From NCBI GenBank assembly GCA_016870115.1, contig VGCH01000010.1:1-64000 (forward strand): DNA of 64,000 bases. Direction: 5' to 3'. The DNA is from Alphaproteobacteria bacterium. Lineage in GTDB: Bacteria > Pseudomonadota > Alphaproteobacteria > Reyranellales > Reyranellaceae. The position numbers and the translations under genes were made by a program. How positions within the stretch are numbered: position 1 is the first letter of the stretch; every line of letters begins with the position of its first letter. Under the pieces are notes generated by a model. That model was not told the DNA's origin, did not search any database, and saw only the letters and a list, made by a program, of their open reading frames with translations. Positions 1 through 20,561 of the stretch are shown here, piece after piece.

Positions 1-187
<187 letters not shown>

Positions 188-200
188 TGCTATGGAGACC

Positions 201-224
201 CGCCGTCGGCTCTGGCCGACGGCG
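201..224 (+). other. Perfect 10-bp hairpin between tuf and tRNA-Trp
   Basis: Bases 201-210 are the exact reverse complement of 215-224, with a TCTG loop. No T run follows, so a classical intrinsic terminator is unlikely. The hairpin sits six bases before the mature 5' end of the tRNA. It could be a processing signal or a 3'-end stabiliser for the tuf mRNA. Confidence 0.6.
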
Positions 225-230
225 GTCGAT

Positions 231-306
231 AGGAGTGTAGCTCAGTTGGTAGAGCATCGGTCTCCAAAACCGAGGGTCGGGGGTTCGAGTCCCTCCACTC
301 CTGCCA
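231..306 (+). tRNA. trnW: tRNA-Trp (anticodon CCA)
   Basis: The 76-nt cloverleaf has a 7-bp acceptor stem (231-237 with 296-302), a G discriminator and an encoded CCA at 304-306. The D arm carries AGCTCAGTTGGTAGAGC. The anticodon loop CTCCAAA presents anticodon CCA, which reads UGG (Trp). The T arm has the usual GTTCGAGTC. The gene lies between tuf and secE, a typical place for tRNA-Trp in proteobacteria, and is probably cut from a longer tuf-secE-nusG transcript. Confidence 0.97.
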
Positions 307-343
307 TTACCGGAAAGGCGCGGGCCCCGGCCCGCTGACGAGA

Positions 344-535
344 ATGCCGAAGAATCCCTTGGAGTTCGTGCGTGAGGTGCGTCAGGAGGTGGCCAAGGTC
401 ACCTGGCCGACGCGCCGCGAGACGATGGTCACGACGGCCATGGTCTTCATTTTCGTCGTCGTGGCGGCGCTTTTCTTTCTGTTGGCCGACAAGCTCATCA
501 GCTTCGTGGTGAAGCTGCTGCTCGGGGTTTCGTGA
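344..535 (+). CDS. secE: Preprotein translocase subunit SecE
   Basis: This 63-residue protein has the short single-span SecE form usual outside the enterobacteria. An amphipathic N-terminal part (residues 1-27, with the conserved EVAKVTWPTR motif) lies along the membrane. One hydrophobic segment follows at about residues 31-57. SecE clamps the two halves of SecY in the SecYEG channel; secY is encoded at 26505. The stop codon is separated from nusG by a single base, so the two genes are co-transcribed and probably translationally coupled. Confidence 0.97.
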   Translation: MPKNPLEFVREVRQEVAKVTWPTRRETMVTTAMVFIFVVVAALFFLLADKLISFVVKLLLGVS

Positions 536-536
536 A

Positions 537-1073
537 ATGCCGCATCGTTGGTACGTGATCCACGCCTACTCGGGTTTCGAGAACAAGGTCGCCAAGTCGA
601 TCCGCGAACAGGCGGAAAAGAAGGGCATGGCCGAAGACATCTCCGAGGTCATCGTCCCGACCGAGGAGGTCGTCGAGGTCCGCCGCGGCGCCAAGGTCCA
701 GACGGAGCGCAAGTTCTTCCCGGGCTACGTGCTGGTGAAGATGGATCTCACGGACGACACTTGGCACTTGGTCAAGAACACCGCGAAGGTCACGGGCTTC
801 TTGGGCGGCGGTGGCCACGGCAAGCCGGTTCCGATCTCGGAAGCGGAGGCTGGCCGCATCCTGCGCCAGGTCCAGGACGGCGTCGAACGGCCCAAGCCCG
901 CCGTCAGCTTCGAGATTGGCGAGCAGGTCAAAGTGGCCGACGGTCCCTTTGCCTCGTTCAACGGTACTGTCGAGGACGTGGACGAGGATCGCGCGCGGCT
1001 CAAGGTTGCGGTCTCGATCTTCGGGCGATCCACCCCGGTCGAGCTCGACTACGCCCAGGTGGAGAAGCTGTAA
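537..1073 (+). CDS. nusG: Transcription termination/antitermination factor NusG
   Basis: The product has 178 residues, close to the family norm. The NGN domain (about 1-120) starts with HRWYVIHAYSGFE and includes the FFPGYVLVKM strand that contacts RNA polymerase. The KOW domain follows at about 125-178, with the motif GPFASFNGTVEDV, which binds Rho or ribosomal protein S10. NusG couples transcription with translation and supports Rho termination. A strong intrinsic terminator lies about 75 bases after the stop codon and closes the secE-nusG unit. Confidence 0.98.
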   Translation: MPHRWYVIHAYSGFENKVAKSIREQAEKKGMAEDISEVIVPTEEVVEVRRGAKVQTERKFFPGYVLVKMDLTDDTWHLVKNTAKVTGFLGGGGHGKPVPISEAEAGRILRQVQDGVERPKPAVSFEIGEQVKVADGPFASFNGTVEDVDEDRARLKVAVSIFGRSTPVELDYAQVEKL

Positions 1074-1148
1074 GTCGCTGATTGCGCTGGCGATTCTTGG
1101 CAGTTGTCCCGGCAGCCGGGACCTGCTAAACGCCCGCGCTCCGGAGAG

Positions 1149-1173
1149 GGCTGGCCGCAGGCCAGCCTTTTCT
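1149..1173 (+). terminator. Intrinsic terminator after nusG
   Basis: An 8-bp GC-rich perfect stem (1149-1156 with 1160-1167) closes a GCA loop and is followed at once by TTTTCT. It separates secE-nusG from rplK-rplA, so it may end the first unit or attenuate readthrough into the ribosomal genes. No convincing promoter was found in the remaining bases before rplK. Confidence 0.8.
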
Positions 1174-1283
1174 GTTGCGTCGCGACAAGCTTGAAAATCC
1201 TTTCGGATCAAGGGTTTGGCGGGACGTTGGTGCGGGAGGCCAGCCATGGCCGGACCGCGCCGCCCATTCAATAGAGGGCATCC

Positions 1284-1712
1284 ATGGCAAAGAAGATCCA
1301 AGCCTACGTCAAACTCCAGGTGCCGGCCGGCAAGGCCAATCCGTCACCGCCGATCGGGCCCGCGCTCGGTCAGCAGGGCGTGAACATCATGGAGTTCTGC
1401 AAGCAGTTCAACGCGCGCACCCAGAAGATGGAAGCCGGGATGCCGATCCCGGTGGTGATCACGGTCTTCCAGGACCGTACCTTCACCTTCATCACCAAGA
1501 CGCCGCCGGTCACCTACTTCCTGAAGAAGGCCGCGGGCGTCGAGTCGGGCGCCAAGACGGTCGGCACCCAGATCGTCGGCAAGGTGACCAAGAAGCAGGT
1601 CGAGGAGATCGCCAAGCAGAAGATGCCCGATCTCAACTGCGACAGCGTCGAGTCGGCGATGGCCCAGGTGGTGGGCTCCGCCCGCTCGATGGGCCTCCAG
1701 GTGGTGGAGTAA
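1284..1712 (+). CDS. rplK: 50S ribosomal protein L11
   Basis: The protein is 142 residues, the standard L11 length. The N-terminal domain has the proline-rich [18 protein letters not shown] segment, which forms the thiostrepton-site hinge. The C-terminal domain binds the GTPase-associated region of 23S rRNA. L11 also senses uncharged tRNA for RelA activation in other bacteria. The stop codon is three bases from rplA, the usual L11 operon arrangement, in which L1 represses translation of both genes. Confidence 0.98.
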   Translation: MAKKIQAYVKLQVPAGKANPSPPIGPALGQQGVNIMEFCKQFNARTQKMEAGMPIPVVITVFQDRTFTFITKTPPVTYFLKKAAGVESGAKTVGTQIVGKVTKKQVEEIAKQKMPDLNCDSVESAMAQVVGSARSMGLQVVE

Positions 1713-1715
1713 GCC

Positions 1716-2408
1716 ATGGCCCACGGCAAGCGTTACGCCAAGGCGATCGAGGGCGTCGATCGCGAGAAGACCTATCCGCTCGAAGAGGCCGTCAAGCTCG
1801 TGAAGGCCAACGCCAAGGCGAAGTTCGACGAGACCATCGAGATCGCGATGAATCTCGGCATCGATCCGCGCCACGCCGACCAGGCGGTTCGCGGCATGAT
1901 CGCGCTGCCCAACGGCACCGGCAAGTCGGTGCGCGTCGCGGTGTTCGCGCGTGGCCCCAAGGCCGAGGAAGCCAAGGCGGCCGGCGCTGAGCTGGTCGGC
2001 GCCGAGGACCTCGCCGAGAAGATCAATGCCGGCGAGATGGGCTTCGAGCGCTGCGTGGCGACCCCCGACATGATGGGTGTTGTCGGCCGACTGGGTAAGG
2101 TTCTGGGCCCGCGCGGCCTGATGCCGAACCCCAAGCTCGGCACCGTGACCATGGACGTCGCCGGCGCGGTTAAGGCCGCCAAGGCTGGCCAGGTTGAGTT
2201 CCGCGCCGAGAAGGCGGGCATCGTTCACTGCGGCGTCGGCAAGGCGTCTTTCTCCGAGGCCGCGATCACCGAGAACGTGCGGGCCTTCATCGCCGCGATC
2301 ACGCGGGCCAAGCCGGCCGGCGCCAAGGGCACCTTCATCAAGAAGGTGTCGATCAGTTCGACCATGGGGCCGGGCGTCAAGCTCGACCCCGCGACCGTGC
2401 AGGCCTGA
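1716..2408 (+). CDS. rplA: 50S ribosomal protein L1
   Basis: The 230-residue protein is full length for L1 and carries the family signature [13 protein letters not shown] near residue 130. L1 forms the mobile stalk beside the E site and helps release deacylated tRNA. In studied bacteria it also represses its own operon by binding the rplK leader. The gene ends just before the long untranslated leader of rplJ. Confidence 0.98.
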   Translation: MAHGKRYAKAIEGVDREKTYPLEEAVKLVKANAKAKFDETIEIAMNLGIDPRHADQAVRGMIALPNGTGKSVRVAVFARGPKAEEAKAAGAELVGAEDLAEKINAGEMGFERCVATPDMMGVVGRLGKVLGPRGLMPNPKLGTVTMDVAGAVKAAKAGQVEFRAEKAGIVHCGVGKASFSEAAITENVRAFIAAITRAKPAGAKGTFIKKVSISSTMGPGVKLDPATVQA

Positions 2409-2761
2409 GGCCGCACGAGCGCAGCACGAGTTTTCGCCGGACCGGGCTTGCCCGGCACGGCGGAGAGGGAAGGCGGGATCGCTCCCGTCCTCCCACCTGT
2501 CCGAGACCGCCGGTGCGGCGCTTCCTTCGGGAAGAACCGCCTAAAGGGGAAACCCGCCAGCGCAGACGGGGGCAAGGGAATCGACGCCGGGCACCACGCC
2601 CGTGCGTACGCGCCCGAACTTCCGGGGCAGGCGAACCGGACCGGTGGTCCTCGTTCGCGGCAACCCGCGAGCGTTGAACGTCGGTCCCGACGGGAATCCT
2701 CCCGTCGTTCCGCAGCCGGCCCGACCCGGGCGACCGGGAAGGGCCATCGTTGGAGAGAGCC
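2409..2761 (+). promoter_or_regulatory. Long structured leader of rplJL (probable L10 leader)
   Basis: This 353-base stretch between rplA and rplJ holds no gene. It is rich in hairpins. One has a CTTCC/GGAAG stem capped by a C(UUCG)G tetraloop (2521-2534), extended by GCGG/CCGC at 2515-2540. A 7-bp stem lies at 2688-2707, and shorter stems occur around 2442-2455 and 2653-2668. In many bacteria the L10-L12 complex binds such a leader to shut off rplJL translation. The position and structure fit that role; assignment to the known RNA family is inferred. Confidence 0.65.
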
Positions 2762-3286
2762 GTGAATCGTTCGGAAAAGGCCGAAGCGATCGCCGAGCTG
2801 ACCCAGACCCTCAAGGGCGCGAACCTGGTGGTGATTACCCGCCAATCCGGTTTGACTGTCGCTGAGGTGACGGACCTGCGTCGCAAGATGCGGGCGGCTG
2901 GCGCGAGCTACAAGGTCGCGAAGAACAGGCTCACGCTCCGTGCCCTCGAGGGCACGGACTACAAGGGCATCGCCTCCCTATTCAAGGGACCGACTGCCAT
3001 CGCCTACTCCAAGGATCCGGTCGCCGCGGCGAAAGTCGTGTCGGCCTTCGCCAAGACGAACGAGAAGCTCCAGATCGTCGGCGGATCGCTCGGTGCCAAC
3101 GTCCTCGATGTCGAGGGTGTGAAGGCTCTGGCCGAACTGCCGTCGCTTGACGCGCTGCGTGCCAAGCTGCTGGGCCTCCTGCAGGCGCCCGCCACCAAGG
3201 TGGCCGGTGTTCTCCAGGCGCCCGCCGGTCAGCTGGCTCGCGTCTTCTCGGCGTACGGATCCAAGGACGAAGCAAAGGCCGCGTGA
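2762..3286 (+). CDS. rplJ: 50S ribosomal protein L10
   Basis: L10 anchors the L7/L12 dimers at the base of the ribosomal stalk. I place the start at GTG 2762, giving 174 residues beginning MNRSEKAEA. The purine-rich GGAGAG at 2752-2757 is well spaced for it, and a TTG at 2750 would add only four unconserved residues. The RNA-binding N-terminal domain shows LVVITRQSGLTV and the YKVAKNRL motif. The Ala-rich C-terminal helix binds L7/L12, encoded next. Confidence 0.95.
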   Translation: MNRSEKAEAIAELTQTLKGANLVVITRQSGLTVAEVTDLRRKMRAAGASYKVAKNRLTLRALEGTDYKGIASLFKGPTAIAYSKDPVAAAKVVSAFAKTNEKLQIVGGSLGANVLDVEGVKALAELPSLDALRAKLLGLLQAPATKVAGVLQAPAGQLARVFSAYGSKDEAKAA

Positions 3287-3349
3287 GCCGTCGCTACGGA
3301 TCGATAGTCGTCAACGTTCAATCGAAGTTCGGGAAACAGGAGACTTGAA

Positions 3350-3727
3350 ATGGCCAATCTCGAGAAGCTGGTCGAAGAGCTCTCGGCACTGACGGTGCTG
3401 GAAGCCGCGCAGCTCAGCAAGTTGCTGGAAGACAAGTGGGGCGTGAGCGCCGCCGCGCCGGTGGCGGTGGCGGCGGTGGCCGGCGGCGGTGCCGCGGCCG
3501 CGCCGGCCGAGGTGAAGGACGAGTTCACCGTCGTTCTTGCCGCCGCGGGCGACAAGAAGATCAACGTGATCAAGGTCGTGCGCGAGATCACGGGCCTCGG
3601 CCTCAAGGAAGCCAAGGACCTGGTCGAGGGCGCGCCGAAGCCGGTGAAGGACGGCGTGCCGAAGGCCGACGCCGAGAGGCTGAAGGCGAAGCTCGAGGCC
3701 GAAGGCGCCAAGGTCGAGCTGAAGTAA
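3350..3727 (+). CDS. rplL: 50S ribosomal protein L7/L12
   Basis: This 125-residue acidic protein has the three usual parts. A helical dimerisation domain covers residues 1-33, an Ala/Val/Gly-rich hinge about 36-58, and a globular C-terminal domain follows with [20 protein letters not shown]. It forms the flexible stalk that recruits EF-Tu and EF-G. An AGGAGA ribosome-binding site lies a few bases upstream. The 3' flank carries two strong hairpins before rpoB. Confidence 0.98.
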   Translation: MANLEKLVEELSALTVLEAAQLSKLLEDKWGVSAAAPVAVAAVAGGGAAAAPAEVKDEFTVVLAAAGDKKINVIKVVREITGLGLKEAKDLVEGAPKPVKDGVPKADAERLKAKLEAEGAKVELK

Positions 3728-3734
3728 TCGCGAA

Positions 3735-3799
3735 CCGCGGGACCGGCTCGAACGCCGGTCCCGCGGGCCTCTTCTCCGAACCGGCGTGCGCGCCGGTTC
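3735..3799 (+). promoter_or_regulatory. Two tandem hairpins in the rplL-rpoB spacer
   Basis: The first hairpin has a perfect 12-bp stem (3735-3746 with 3755-3766) around an 8-base loop and is followed by CTTCT. The second has a perfect 9-bp stem (3778-3786 with 3791-3799) with a TGCG loop. In Escherichia coli this spacer holds an attenuator and an RNase III cleavage site, which set the ratio of L12 to RNA polymerase. The pair here is well placed for the same job, but no function has been shown. Confidence 0.65.
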
Positions 3800-3902
3800 T
3801 GACAAGTGGCCCTCTGCGACGGATGGGATGGACGGCTGGCGGGCCGGGCGTCCCGAGAAAGCAGCGGGTTTGTCGCCGCCCTTGAACTTTCGGGGACGCA
3901 GG

Positions 3903-12316
<8,414 letters not shown>

Positions 12317-12330
12317 GGCGGAACGCCCTG

Positions 12331-12374
12331 AAAACGAACCGGACCGCCGTCTCACGACGGCGGTCTTTTCGTTT
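12331..12374 (+). terminator. Intrinsic terminator after rpoC
   Basis: A perfect 10-bp stem (12342-12351 with 12356-12365) with a TCAC loop is followed by TTTTCGTTT. An A-rich stretch on the upstream side (AAAACGAA) can pair with the T tract, so it could work in both directions. It ends the rplJL-rpoBC unit. Confidence 0.9.
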
Positions 12375-12737
12375 GTGGGTGGTGCCCGCGTGACATACCA
12401 AATGTGGTGCTGGGAATCTTGCGCGGCTGGTCCGCTGCGACGCAACTTCGCTGCGTCTAGAGCGCGTTGCGCGCAGCGTTTGCGCTCACGGAGGCAATGC
12501 TTGACGCCCTCCGGAGGCCCCCCTATAACCCCCGCTCTCCGTCGGGGGGCTGGTCGTAGGTGACGAACCTAAACGCAGCCTGACGCCGGGGACCGTTACA
12601 AGCTAGGCCACTTGGCCACGAAGCCGACGAACATGCGCTGGGCCGCGCGATTTGCGCCGTGCCCGCGTTTTTTGCGCTTTGTGCCAGCCGCCTCGCGGGG
12701 GCGGCGCACGGACGGGCGAGAGGGAAGAAGAGAGTCG
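12375..12737 (+). promoter_or_regulatory. rpoC-rpsL intergenic region with str operon leader
   Basis: This 363-base stretch has no gene. It contains the str promoter described separately and about 200 bases of untranslated leader before rpsL. The leader ends in a purine-rich run, AGGGAAGAAGAGAG, that serves as the ribosome-binding site. I saw no further convincing element in it. Confidence 0.6.
12501..12529 (+). promoter_or_regulatory. Sigma-70-like promoter of the str operon
   Basis: TTGACG at 12501-12506 and TATAAC at 12524-12529 are separated by exactly 17 bases, which is close to the housekeeping consensus. A C-rich tract follows the -10 box where transcription should begin, near 12536. 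No comparably good promoter was found between rpsL and secY, so this one may drive most of the str-S10-spc block. Confidence 0.8.
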
Positions 12738-13109
12738 ATGCCGACCATCAACCAGCTGATCCGCAAGTCGCGCGAGACGCTCGCGTCGCGCAACAAGGTG
12801 CCTGCGCTGCAGGCCTGCCCGCAGAAGCGCGGCGTCTGCACCCGCGTCTACACCACGACGCCGAAGAAGCCGAACTCGGCGCTGCGCAAGGTCGCCAAGG
12901 TGCGCCTGACCAACGGCTACGAGGTCGTGAGCTACATCCCGGGCGAGGGCCACAATCTGCAGGAGCACTCGGTGGTGATGATCCGCGGCGGCCGCGTGAA
13001 GGACCTTCCCGGTGTCCGCTACCACATCATCCGCGGCACGCTCGATACCCAGGGCGTCAAGGACCGCAAGCAGCGCCGGTCGAAGTACGGCGCCAAGCGT
13101 CCGAAGTAA
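12738..13109 (+). CDS. rpsL: 30S ribosomal protein S12
   Basis: The product is 123 residues from ATG 12738 ([13 protein letters not shown]), the standard length. The frame is open upstream, but the extension is not conserved. S12 sits at the decoding centre and affects accuracy. The [13 protein letters not shown] loop has the two lysines of streptomycin-sensitive strains, and the second sensitive-type motif lies in KDLPGVRYH. It is the first gene of the str operon; rpsG follows after 15 bases. Confidence 0.98.
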   Translation: MPTINQLIRKSRETLASRNKVPALQACPQKRGVCTRVYTTTPKKPNSALRKVAKVRLTNGYEVVSYIPGEGHNLQEHSVVMIRGGRVKDLPGVRYHIIRGTLDTQGVKDRKQRRSKYGAKRPK

Positions 13110-13124
13110 GGCGGGGAGGAAAGC

Positions 13125-13595
13125 ATGTCGCGCCGTCGCGCCGCCGATAAACGCGAAGTCCTGCCGGATGCCAAGTTCGGCGACATCGTTCTCAGCAAGT
13201 TCATGAACACGCTCATGTCGCGCGGCAAGAAGTCGGTCGCCGAGCGCGTCGTGTACGGTGCCCTGGACGAGATCCAGGGCAAGACCAAGGCCGATCCGCT
13301 GCCGACGTTCCATGAAGCGCTGGAGAACGTGAAGCCGGCCGTCGAGGTACGCTCGCGTCGTGTCGGCGGTGCCACCTATCAGGTTCCGGTCGAAGTCCGC
13401 CCCGAGCGCCGTCAGGCGCTGGCGATCCGCTGGATCATCCAGGCCGCGCGCGATCGCTCGGGCCGCAGCATGACCGAGAAGCTCTCGGCCGAGTTGCTCG
13501 ATGCCATGAACCGCCGCGGCAATGCGGTGAAGAAGCGCGAAGACACCCACAAGATGGCCGACGCCAACAAGGCGTTCGCCCATTACCGCTGGTAA
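13125..13595 (+). CDS. rpsG: 30S ribosomal protein S7
   Basis: The 156-residue protein is full length. S7 nucleates assembly of the 30S head by binding the 3' major domain of 16S rRNA and contacts the E-site tRNA. The conserved [19 protein letters not shown] start and the RWIIQAAR segment are visible. A GGGGAGGA ribosome-binding site lies a few bases upstream. In other bacteria S7 represses the str operon; no specific repressor site was identified here. Confidence 0.98.
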   Translation: MSRRRAADKREVLPDAKFGDIVLSKFMNTLMSRGKKSVAERVVYGALDEIQGKTKADPLPTFHEALENVKPAVEVRSRRVGGATYQVPVEVRPERRQALAIRWIIQAARDRSGRSMTEKLSAELLDAMNRRGNAVKKREDTHKMADANKAFAHYRW

Positions 13596-13634
13596 ACGGC
13601 GCCCCAACCCCCTCCCGGCAGAAGAAACGCCCCC

Positions 13635-15740
<2,106 letters not shown>

Positions 15741-15771
15741 GAAACAACGAACCGATCAACGGGGACTTGAA

Positions 15772-16962
<1,191 letters not shown>

Positions 16963-17017
16963 CCGGACAGGAGCGAGGGACGGCGGCCCCACGAGGGTCG
17001 CTCTCCCGGAGAAGCCC

Positions 17018-17332
17018 ATGGACAGCACCAATATCCGCATCCGCCTGAAGGCGTTCGACCATCGCGTGCTCGACCAGTCGACCACCGAGATCGTGAGCAC
17101 CGCCAAGCGGACCGGCGCGCAGGTGCGCGGGCCGATCCCGCTGCCCTCGCGCATCGAGCGTTTCACGGTCAACCGTTCGCCGCACATCGACAAGAAGTCG
17201 CGCGAGCAGTTCGAGGTGCGCACGCACAAGCGCGTGCTGGATATCGTCGACCCGACCCCGCAGACCGTGGACGCGCTGATGAAGCTCGACCTCGCCTCGG
17301 GTGTCGACGTCGAAATCAAGCTGGGCGCCTGA
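17018..17332 (+). CDS. rpsJ: 30S ribosomal protein S10
   Basis: This 104-residue protein lies in the head of the 30S subunit and, as NusE, also takes part in antitermination with NusB and NusG. The conserved start [14 protein letters not shown] and the [19 protein letters not shown] loop are present. It opens the S10 operon. The 55-base gap from tuf shows no good promoter, so transcription probably continues from the str operon. Confidence 0.98.
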   Translation: MDSTNIRIRLKAFDHRVLDQSTTEIVSTAKRTGAQVRGPIPLPSRIERFTVNRSPHIDKKSREQFEVRTHKRVLDIVDPTPQTVDALMKLDLASGVDVEIKLGA

Positions 17333-17363
17333 GCGCTCGCGACAGGGAAGAAGGAACGGGAAC

Positions 17364-18065
17364 ATGCGTTGCGGTCTCGTCGCCCAGAAGGTCGGCATGA
17401 CCCGCGTCTTCAACGACGCGGGAGAGCATGTGCCGGTGACCGTGCTGAAGGTCGACCAGGTTCAGGTCGTGGCCGTGCGTGCCGCCGACAAGGATGGCTA
17501 CACCGCCGTCCAGCTCGGCTACGGCAAGGCCAAGGTGAAGAACGTCACCAAGCCGATGCGCGGCCACTTCGCCAAGGCCAAGGTCGAGCCCAAGAAGAAG
17601 CTGGTCGAGTTCCGCGTCGCCAAGGACGCGCTGCTCGATGTCGGCGCCGAGCTGCTGCCTAGTCACTTCGTGGTCGGTCAGTTCGTGGATGTGACCGGCA
17701 CCACGATCGGCCGCGGCTTTACGGGCTCGATGGTGCGCTGGAACTTCGGCGGCCTGGAAGCCAGCCACGGCGTGTCGGTCTCGCACCGCAGCCACGGCTC
17801 GACCGGCAACCGTCAGGATCCGGGCCGTACCTTCCCGGGCAAGAAGATGGCCGGCCATTACGGCGACGAGCGCGTGACCACGCAGAACCTCAGGGTCGTC
17901 GCGAGCGACGATGCGCGCGGGCTGCTGCTGGTCCAGGGCGCGGTGCCGGGTGCCAAGAACGGCTACGTGCTGGTGCGCGATGCGTCGAAGAAGGCCCGCC
18001 CGAAGGACGCGCCCTATCCGGGCGCGGTCCGCAAGCCGGCCGAGCCGGCGCAGCCGGCGGCGTGA
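17364..18065 (+). CDS. rplC: 50S ribosomal protein L3
   Basis: The protein is 233 residues from ATG 17364 ([16 protein letters not shown]). L3 binds near the peptidyl-transferase centre and starts 50S assembly. The long loop with [20 protein letters not shown] is intact and contains the glutamine that is methylated in many bacteria. The C-terminus ends in a proline- and alanine-rich tail that is probably lineage-specific. A GGGAAGAAGGA stretch upstream is the ribosome-binding site. Confidence 0.98.
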   Translation: MRCGLVAQKVGMTRVFNDAGEHVPVTVLKVDQVQVVAVRAADKDGYTAVQLGYGKAKVKNVTKPMRGHFAKAKVEPKKKLVEFRVAKDALLDVGAELLPSHFVVGQFVDVTGTTIGRGFTGSMVRWNFGGLEASHGVSVSHRSHGSTGNRQDPGRTFPGKKMAGHYGDERVTTQNLRVVASDDARGLLLVQGAVPGAKNGYVLVRDASKKARPKDAPYPGAVRKPAEPAQPAA

Positions 18066-18081
18066 GCGACAGGGGATTGAG

Positions 18082-18702
18082 ATGAAAGTCGCGGTCAAGA
18101 CCATTGAGGGCGGCAGCGCCGGCGAGATCGAACTCGCCGATGCGGTGTTCGGCGCCCCGGTCCGCAAGGACATCCTGCAGCGTTGCGTGGTGTGGCAGCT
18201 GTCGCGCCGCCAGGCGGGCACGCACAAGACCAAGGGTCGCTCCGAGGTCACGGCGACGGCCAAGAAGATGTACGCCCAGAAGGGCACCGGTCGCGCCCGC
18301 CACGGCAACGAGGCGGCGCCGCAGTTCCGCGGCGGCGGCAAGGCCTTCGGTCCGGTGGTGCGCAGCCATGCGCTCGACCTGCCCAAGAAGGTCCGCCAGC
18401 TCGCGCTGCGCTCGGCGCTCTCGTCCAAGGCGGCCGACGGCAAGCTGGTGGTACTCGACAGCGCCCAGATGTCCGAGCCGAAGACCGCCAAGCTGGTGGC
18501 CGGCCTCGGCAAGCTCGGCCTGTCGGACGCGCTGGTGATCGCCGGCGCGGCGGTCGACACCAATTTCGCGCGCGCCGCGGCCAACATCGCCCATCTCGAT
18601 GTGCTGCCGCAGCAGGGCGCCAACGTTTACGACATCCTGCGCCGCGACACGCTCGTGCTGACGCGCGATGCCGTCAAGCATCTCGAGGAGCGCCTGCAAT
18701 GA
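18082..18702 (+). CDS. rplD: 50S ribosomal protein L4
   Basis: The 206-residue protein is a normal L4. Its globular domain carries a long loop (about residues 45-100, rich in Lys, Arg and Gly, with [10 protein letters not shown]) that reaches into the exit tunnel. In enterobacteria L4 represses the S10 operon by attenuation; no comparable leader was seen here. The stop codon overlaps the start of rplW by four bases (ATGA). Confidence 0.98.
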   Translation: MKVAVKTIEGGSAGEIELADAVFGAPVRKDILQRCVVWQLSRRQAGTHKTKGRSEVTATAKKMYAQKGTGRARHGNEAAPQFRGGGKAFGPVVRSHALDLPKKVRQLALRSALSSKAADGKLVVLDSAQMSEPKTAKLVAGLGKLGLSDALVIAGAAVDTNFARAAANIAHLDVLPQQGANVYDILRRDTLVLTRDAVKHLEERLQ

Positions 18703-19022
18703 GCGACGCGAAGGCTGGCGCGCCGACCGTTTCCCGGTCGCGCATGTACGAGGTGATCCGCTCGCCGCTGATCACCGAGAAGACCACCAACGGCTCCGAG
18801 CACGGGCAGGTCACGTTCCGCGTGCCGCTCGACGCCACCAAGCCCGAGATCAAACAGGCCGTGGAAGGCCTGTTCAAGGTCAAGGTGAAGGCGGTGAACA
18901 CGGTCACCGTGAAGGGCAAGAGCAAGCTGTTCCGCGGCCGTCCCGGCCGGCGCAGCGACTGGAAGAAGGCGATCGTTTCGCTCGCCGACGGCCAGAAGAT
19001 CGACGTGACGACGGGCCTGTGA
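18699..19022 (+). CDS. rplW: 50S ribosomal protein L23
   Basis: The product is 107 residues. L23 lies at the exit of the peptide tunnel and is the docking site for trigger factor and SRP. The conserved core begins [14 protein letters not shown], and the basic loop [20 protein letters not shown] is present. A short N-terminal extension of about ten residues precedes the core. The start codon overlaps the rplD stop, which indicates translational coupling. Confidence 0.97.
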   Translation: MSDAKAGAPTVSRSRMYEVIRSPLITEKTTNGSEHGQVTFRVPLDATKPEIKQAVEGLFKVKVKAVNTVTVKGKSKLFRGRPGRRSDWKKAIVSLADGQKIDVTTGL

Positions 19023-19038
19023 GGCGCGGAGCAGTATC

Positions 19039-19869
19039 ATGGCATTGAAAACCTACAAGCCGGTTACCCCGTCGCTCCGCCAGCTCGTGATCGTCGATCG
19101 CGAGGGTCTGTGGAAGGGCAAGCCCGTCAAGTCGCTGACCAGCGGCAAGACCAACACCGGCGGCCGCAACAACCACGGTCACATCACCAGCCATCACCGC
19201 GGCGGTGGCCACAAGCGGCGCCTGCGCCTGGTCGATTTCCGCCGTCGCAAGTTCGACGTGCCGGCGACCGTGGAGCGGCTGGAGTACGATCCCAACCGGT
19301 CGGCCTTCATCGCGCTCATCAAGTACACCGACGGCGAGCTCGCCTACATCCTCGCGCCGCAGCGGCTCAAGGCCGGCGACCAGGTCGTGTCGGGCGAGCG
19401 TGTCGACATCAAGCCCGGCAATGCCATGCCGCTCGCCAACATGCCGGTCGGCACGATCGTGCATAACGTCGAGCTGAAGAAGGGCCGCGGCGGACAGCTC
19501 GCGCGCTCGGCCGGCGCCTACGTGCAGCTGGTCGGCAAGGACGCGGGCTACGCCCAGATCAAGCTCGGCTCCGGTGAGCTGCGCATGGTGCCCGGCGAGT
19601 GCCTGGCGACCGTCGGCGCGGTTTCCAACCCGGACAACCAGAACGTGGTGATCGGCAAGGCGGGCCGCTCGCGTTGGCTCGGCCGTCGCCCGCATGTGCG
19701 CGGCGTGGCCATGAACCCGGTCGATCATCCGCACGGCGGCGGCGAAGGCCGCACCTCCGGTGGTCGCCATCCGGTGACCCCGTGGGGCAAGCCCACCAAG
19801 GGCAAGAAGACCCGCAAGAACAAGGCGACGGACAAGTACATCATCCGCCGCCGTCACGCGAACCGCTGA
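19039..19869 (+). CDS. rplB: 50S ribosomal protein L2
   Basis: The 276-residue protein is the standard L2, needed for subunit association and peptidyl-transferase activity. The C-terminal part has the conserved [17 protein letters not shown] motif, with the histidine implicated in catalysis. The N-terminal part has [12 protein letters not shown], which binds rRNA. It sits between rplW and rpsS in the usual order. Confidence 0.99.
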   Translation: MALKTYKPVTPSLRQLVIVDREGLWKGKPVKSLTSGKTNTGGRNNHGHITSHHRGGGHKRRLRLVDFRRRKFDVPATVERLEYDPNRSAFIALIKYTDGELAYILAPQRLKAGDQVVSGERVDIKPGNAMPLANMPVGTIVHNVELKKGRGGQLARSAGAYVQLVGKDAGYAQIKLGSGELRMVPGECLATVGAVSNPDNQNVVIGKAGRSRWLGRRPHVRGVAMNPVDHPHGGGEGRTSGGRHPVTPWGKPTKGKKTRKNKATDKYIIRRRHANR

Positions 19870-19889
19870 CGGCAGCGCAGGAGGACATC

Positions 19890-20168
19890 GTGGCACGTTC
19901 CGTTTGGAAGGGACCGTTCGTTGACGGTCACCTGCTGAAGAAGGTGGAGAAGGCACGGCAGACCGTGCGCAGCGAGGTCGTGAAGACCTGGTCGCGGCGC
20001 TCGACGATCCTGCCGCAGTTCGTCGGTCTGACCTTCGGCGTCTACAACGGCCGCAAGTTCATCCCGGTGAACGTCACCGAGGAGATGGTCGGGCACAAGC
20101 TGGGCGAGTTCGCGCCCACCCGCACCTTCAGCGCCCACGCGGGCGACAAGAAGGTGTCGAAGGAGTAA
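19890..20168 (+). CDS. rpsS: 30S ribosomal protein S19
   Basis: The product is 92 residues and uses a GTG start at 19890, supported by AGGAGG seven bases upstream and by the conserved beginning [16 protein letters not shown]19 forms a complex with S13 in the 30S head and contacts A-site tRNA. The motif [12 protein letters not shown] is intact. The gene is separated from rplV by six bases. Confidence 0.98.
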   Translation: MARSVWKGPFVDGHLLKKVEKARQTVRSEVVKTWSRRSTILPQFVGLTFGVYNGRKFIPVNVTEEMVGHKLGEFAPTRTFSAHAGDKKVSKE

Positions 20169-20174
20169 CGCGCG

Positions 20175-20561
20175 ATGAGCAAGCAACCCACGCGCCGCCG
20201 CGAGGCGGACAACGAGGCCAAGTCGGTGCTGCGCGTCCTGCGCGTCAGCCCGCGCAAGCTCGACCTGGTCGCGGCCACCATCCGCGGCAAGAAGGCGGCC
20301 TCGGCCGTCAACGAGCTCGCGTTCTCGCGCAAGCGGATCGCCATCGACGTGCGCAAGGCGCTGTCGTCGGCGATCGCCAACGCCGAGAACAATCACAATC
20401 TCGACGTCGACCGCCTGATCGTGGCCGAAGCCTCGGTGGGCAAGGGTCTCGTCATGAAGCGGTTCCACACCCGCGGTCGCGGCCGGTCGGCCGGGATCGT
20501 CAAGCCGTTCAGCCAGCTCACCATCGTGGTGCGCGAGCGGGCCCAGGCGGAGGACAAGTAA
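20175..20561 (+). CDS. rplV: 50S ribosomal protein L22
   Basis: This 128-residue protein has the L22 core starting near [15 protein letters not shown]. The long beta-hairpin ([15 protein letters not shown]) lines the narrowest part of the exit tunnel, where macrolide resistance changes occur in other species. The N-terminus has about 15 extra polar residues. Its stop codon overlaps the start of rpsC by one base. Confidence 0.98.
   Translation: MSKQPTRRREADNEAKSVLRVLRVSPRKLDLVAATIRGKKAASAVNELAFSRKRIAIDVRKALSSAIANAENNHNLDVDRLIVAEASVGKGLVMKRFHTRGRGRSAGIVKPFSQLTIVVRERAQAEDK

Noticed and set aside
1190-1220. TTGAAA near 1191 as a promoter for rplK
   Set aside because: No acceptable -10 box lies at 16-18 bases from it.
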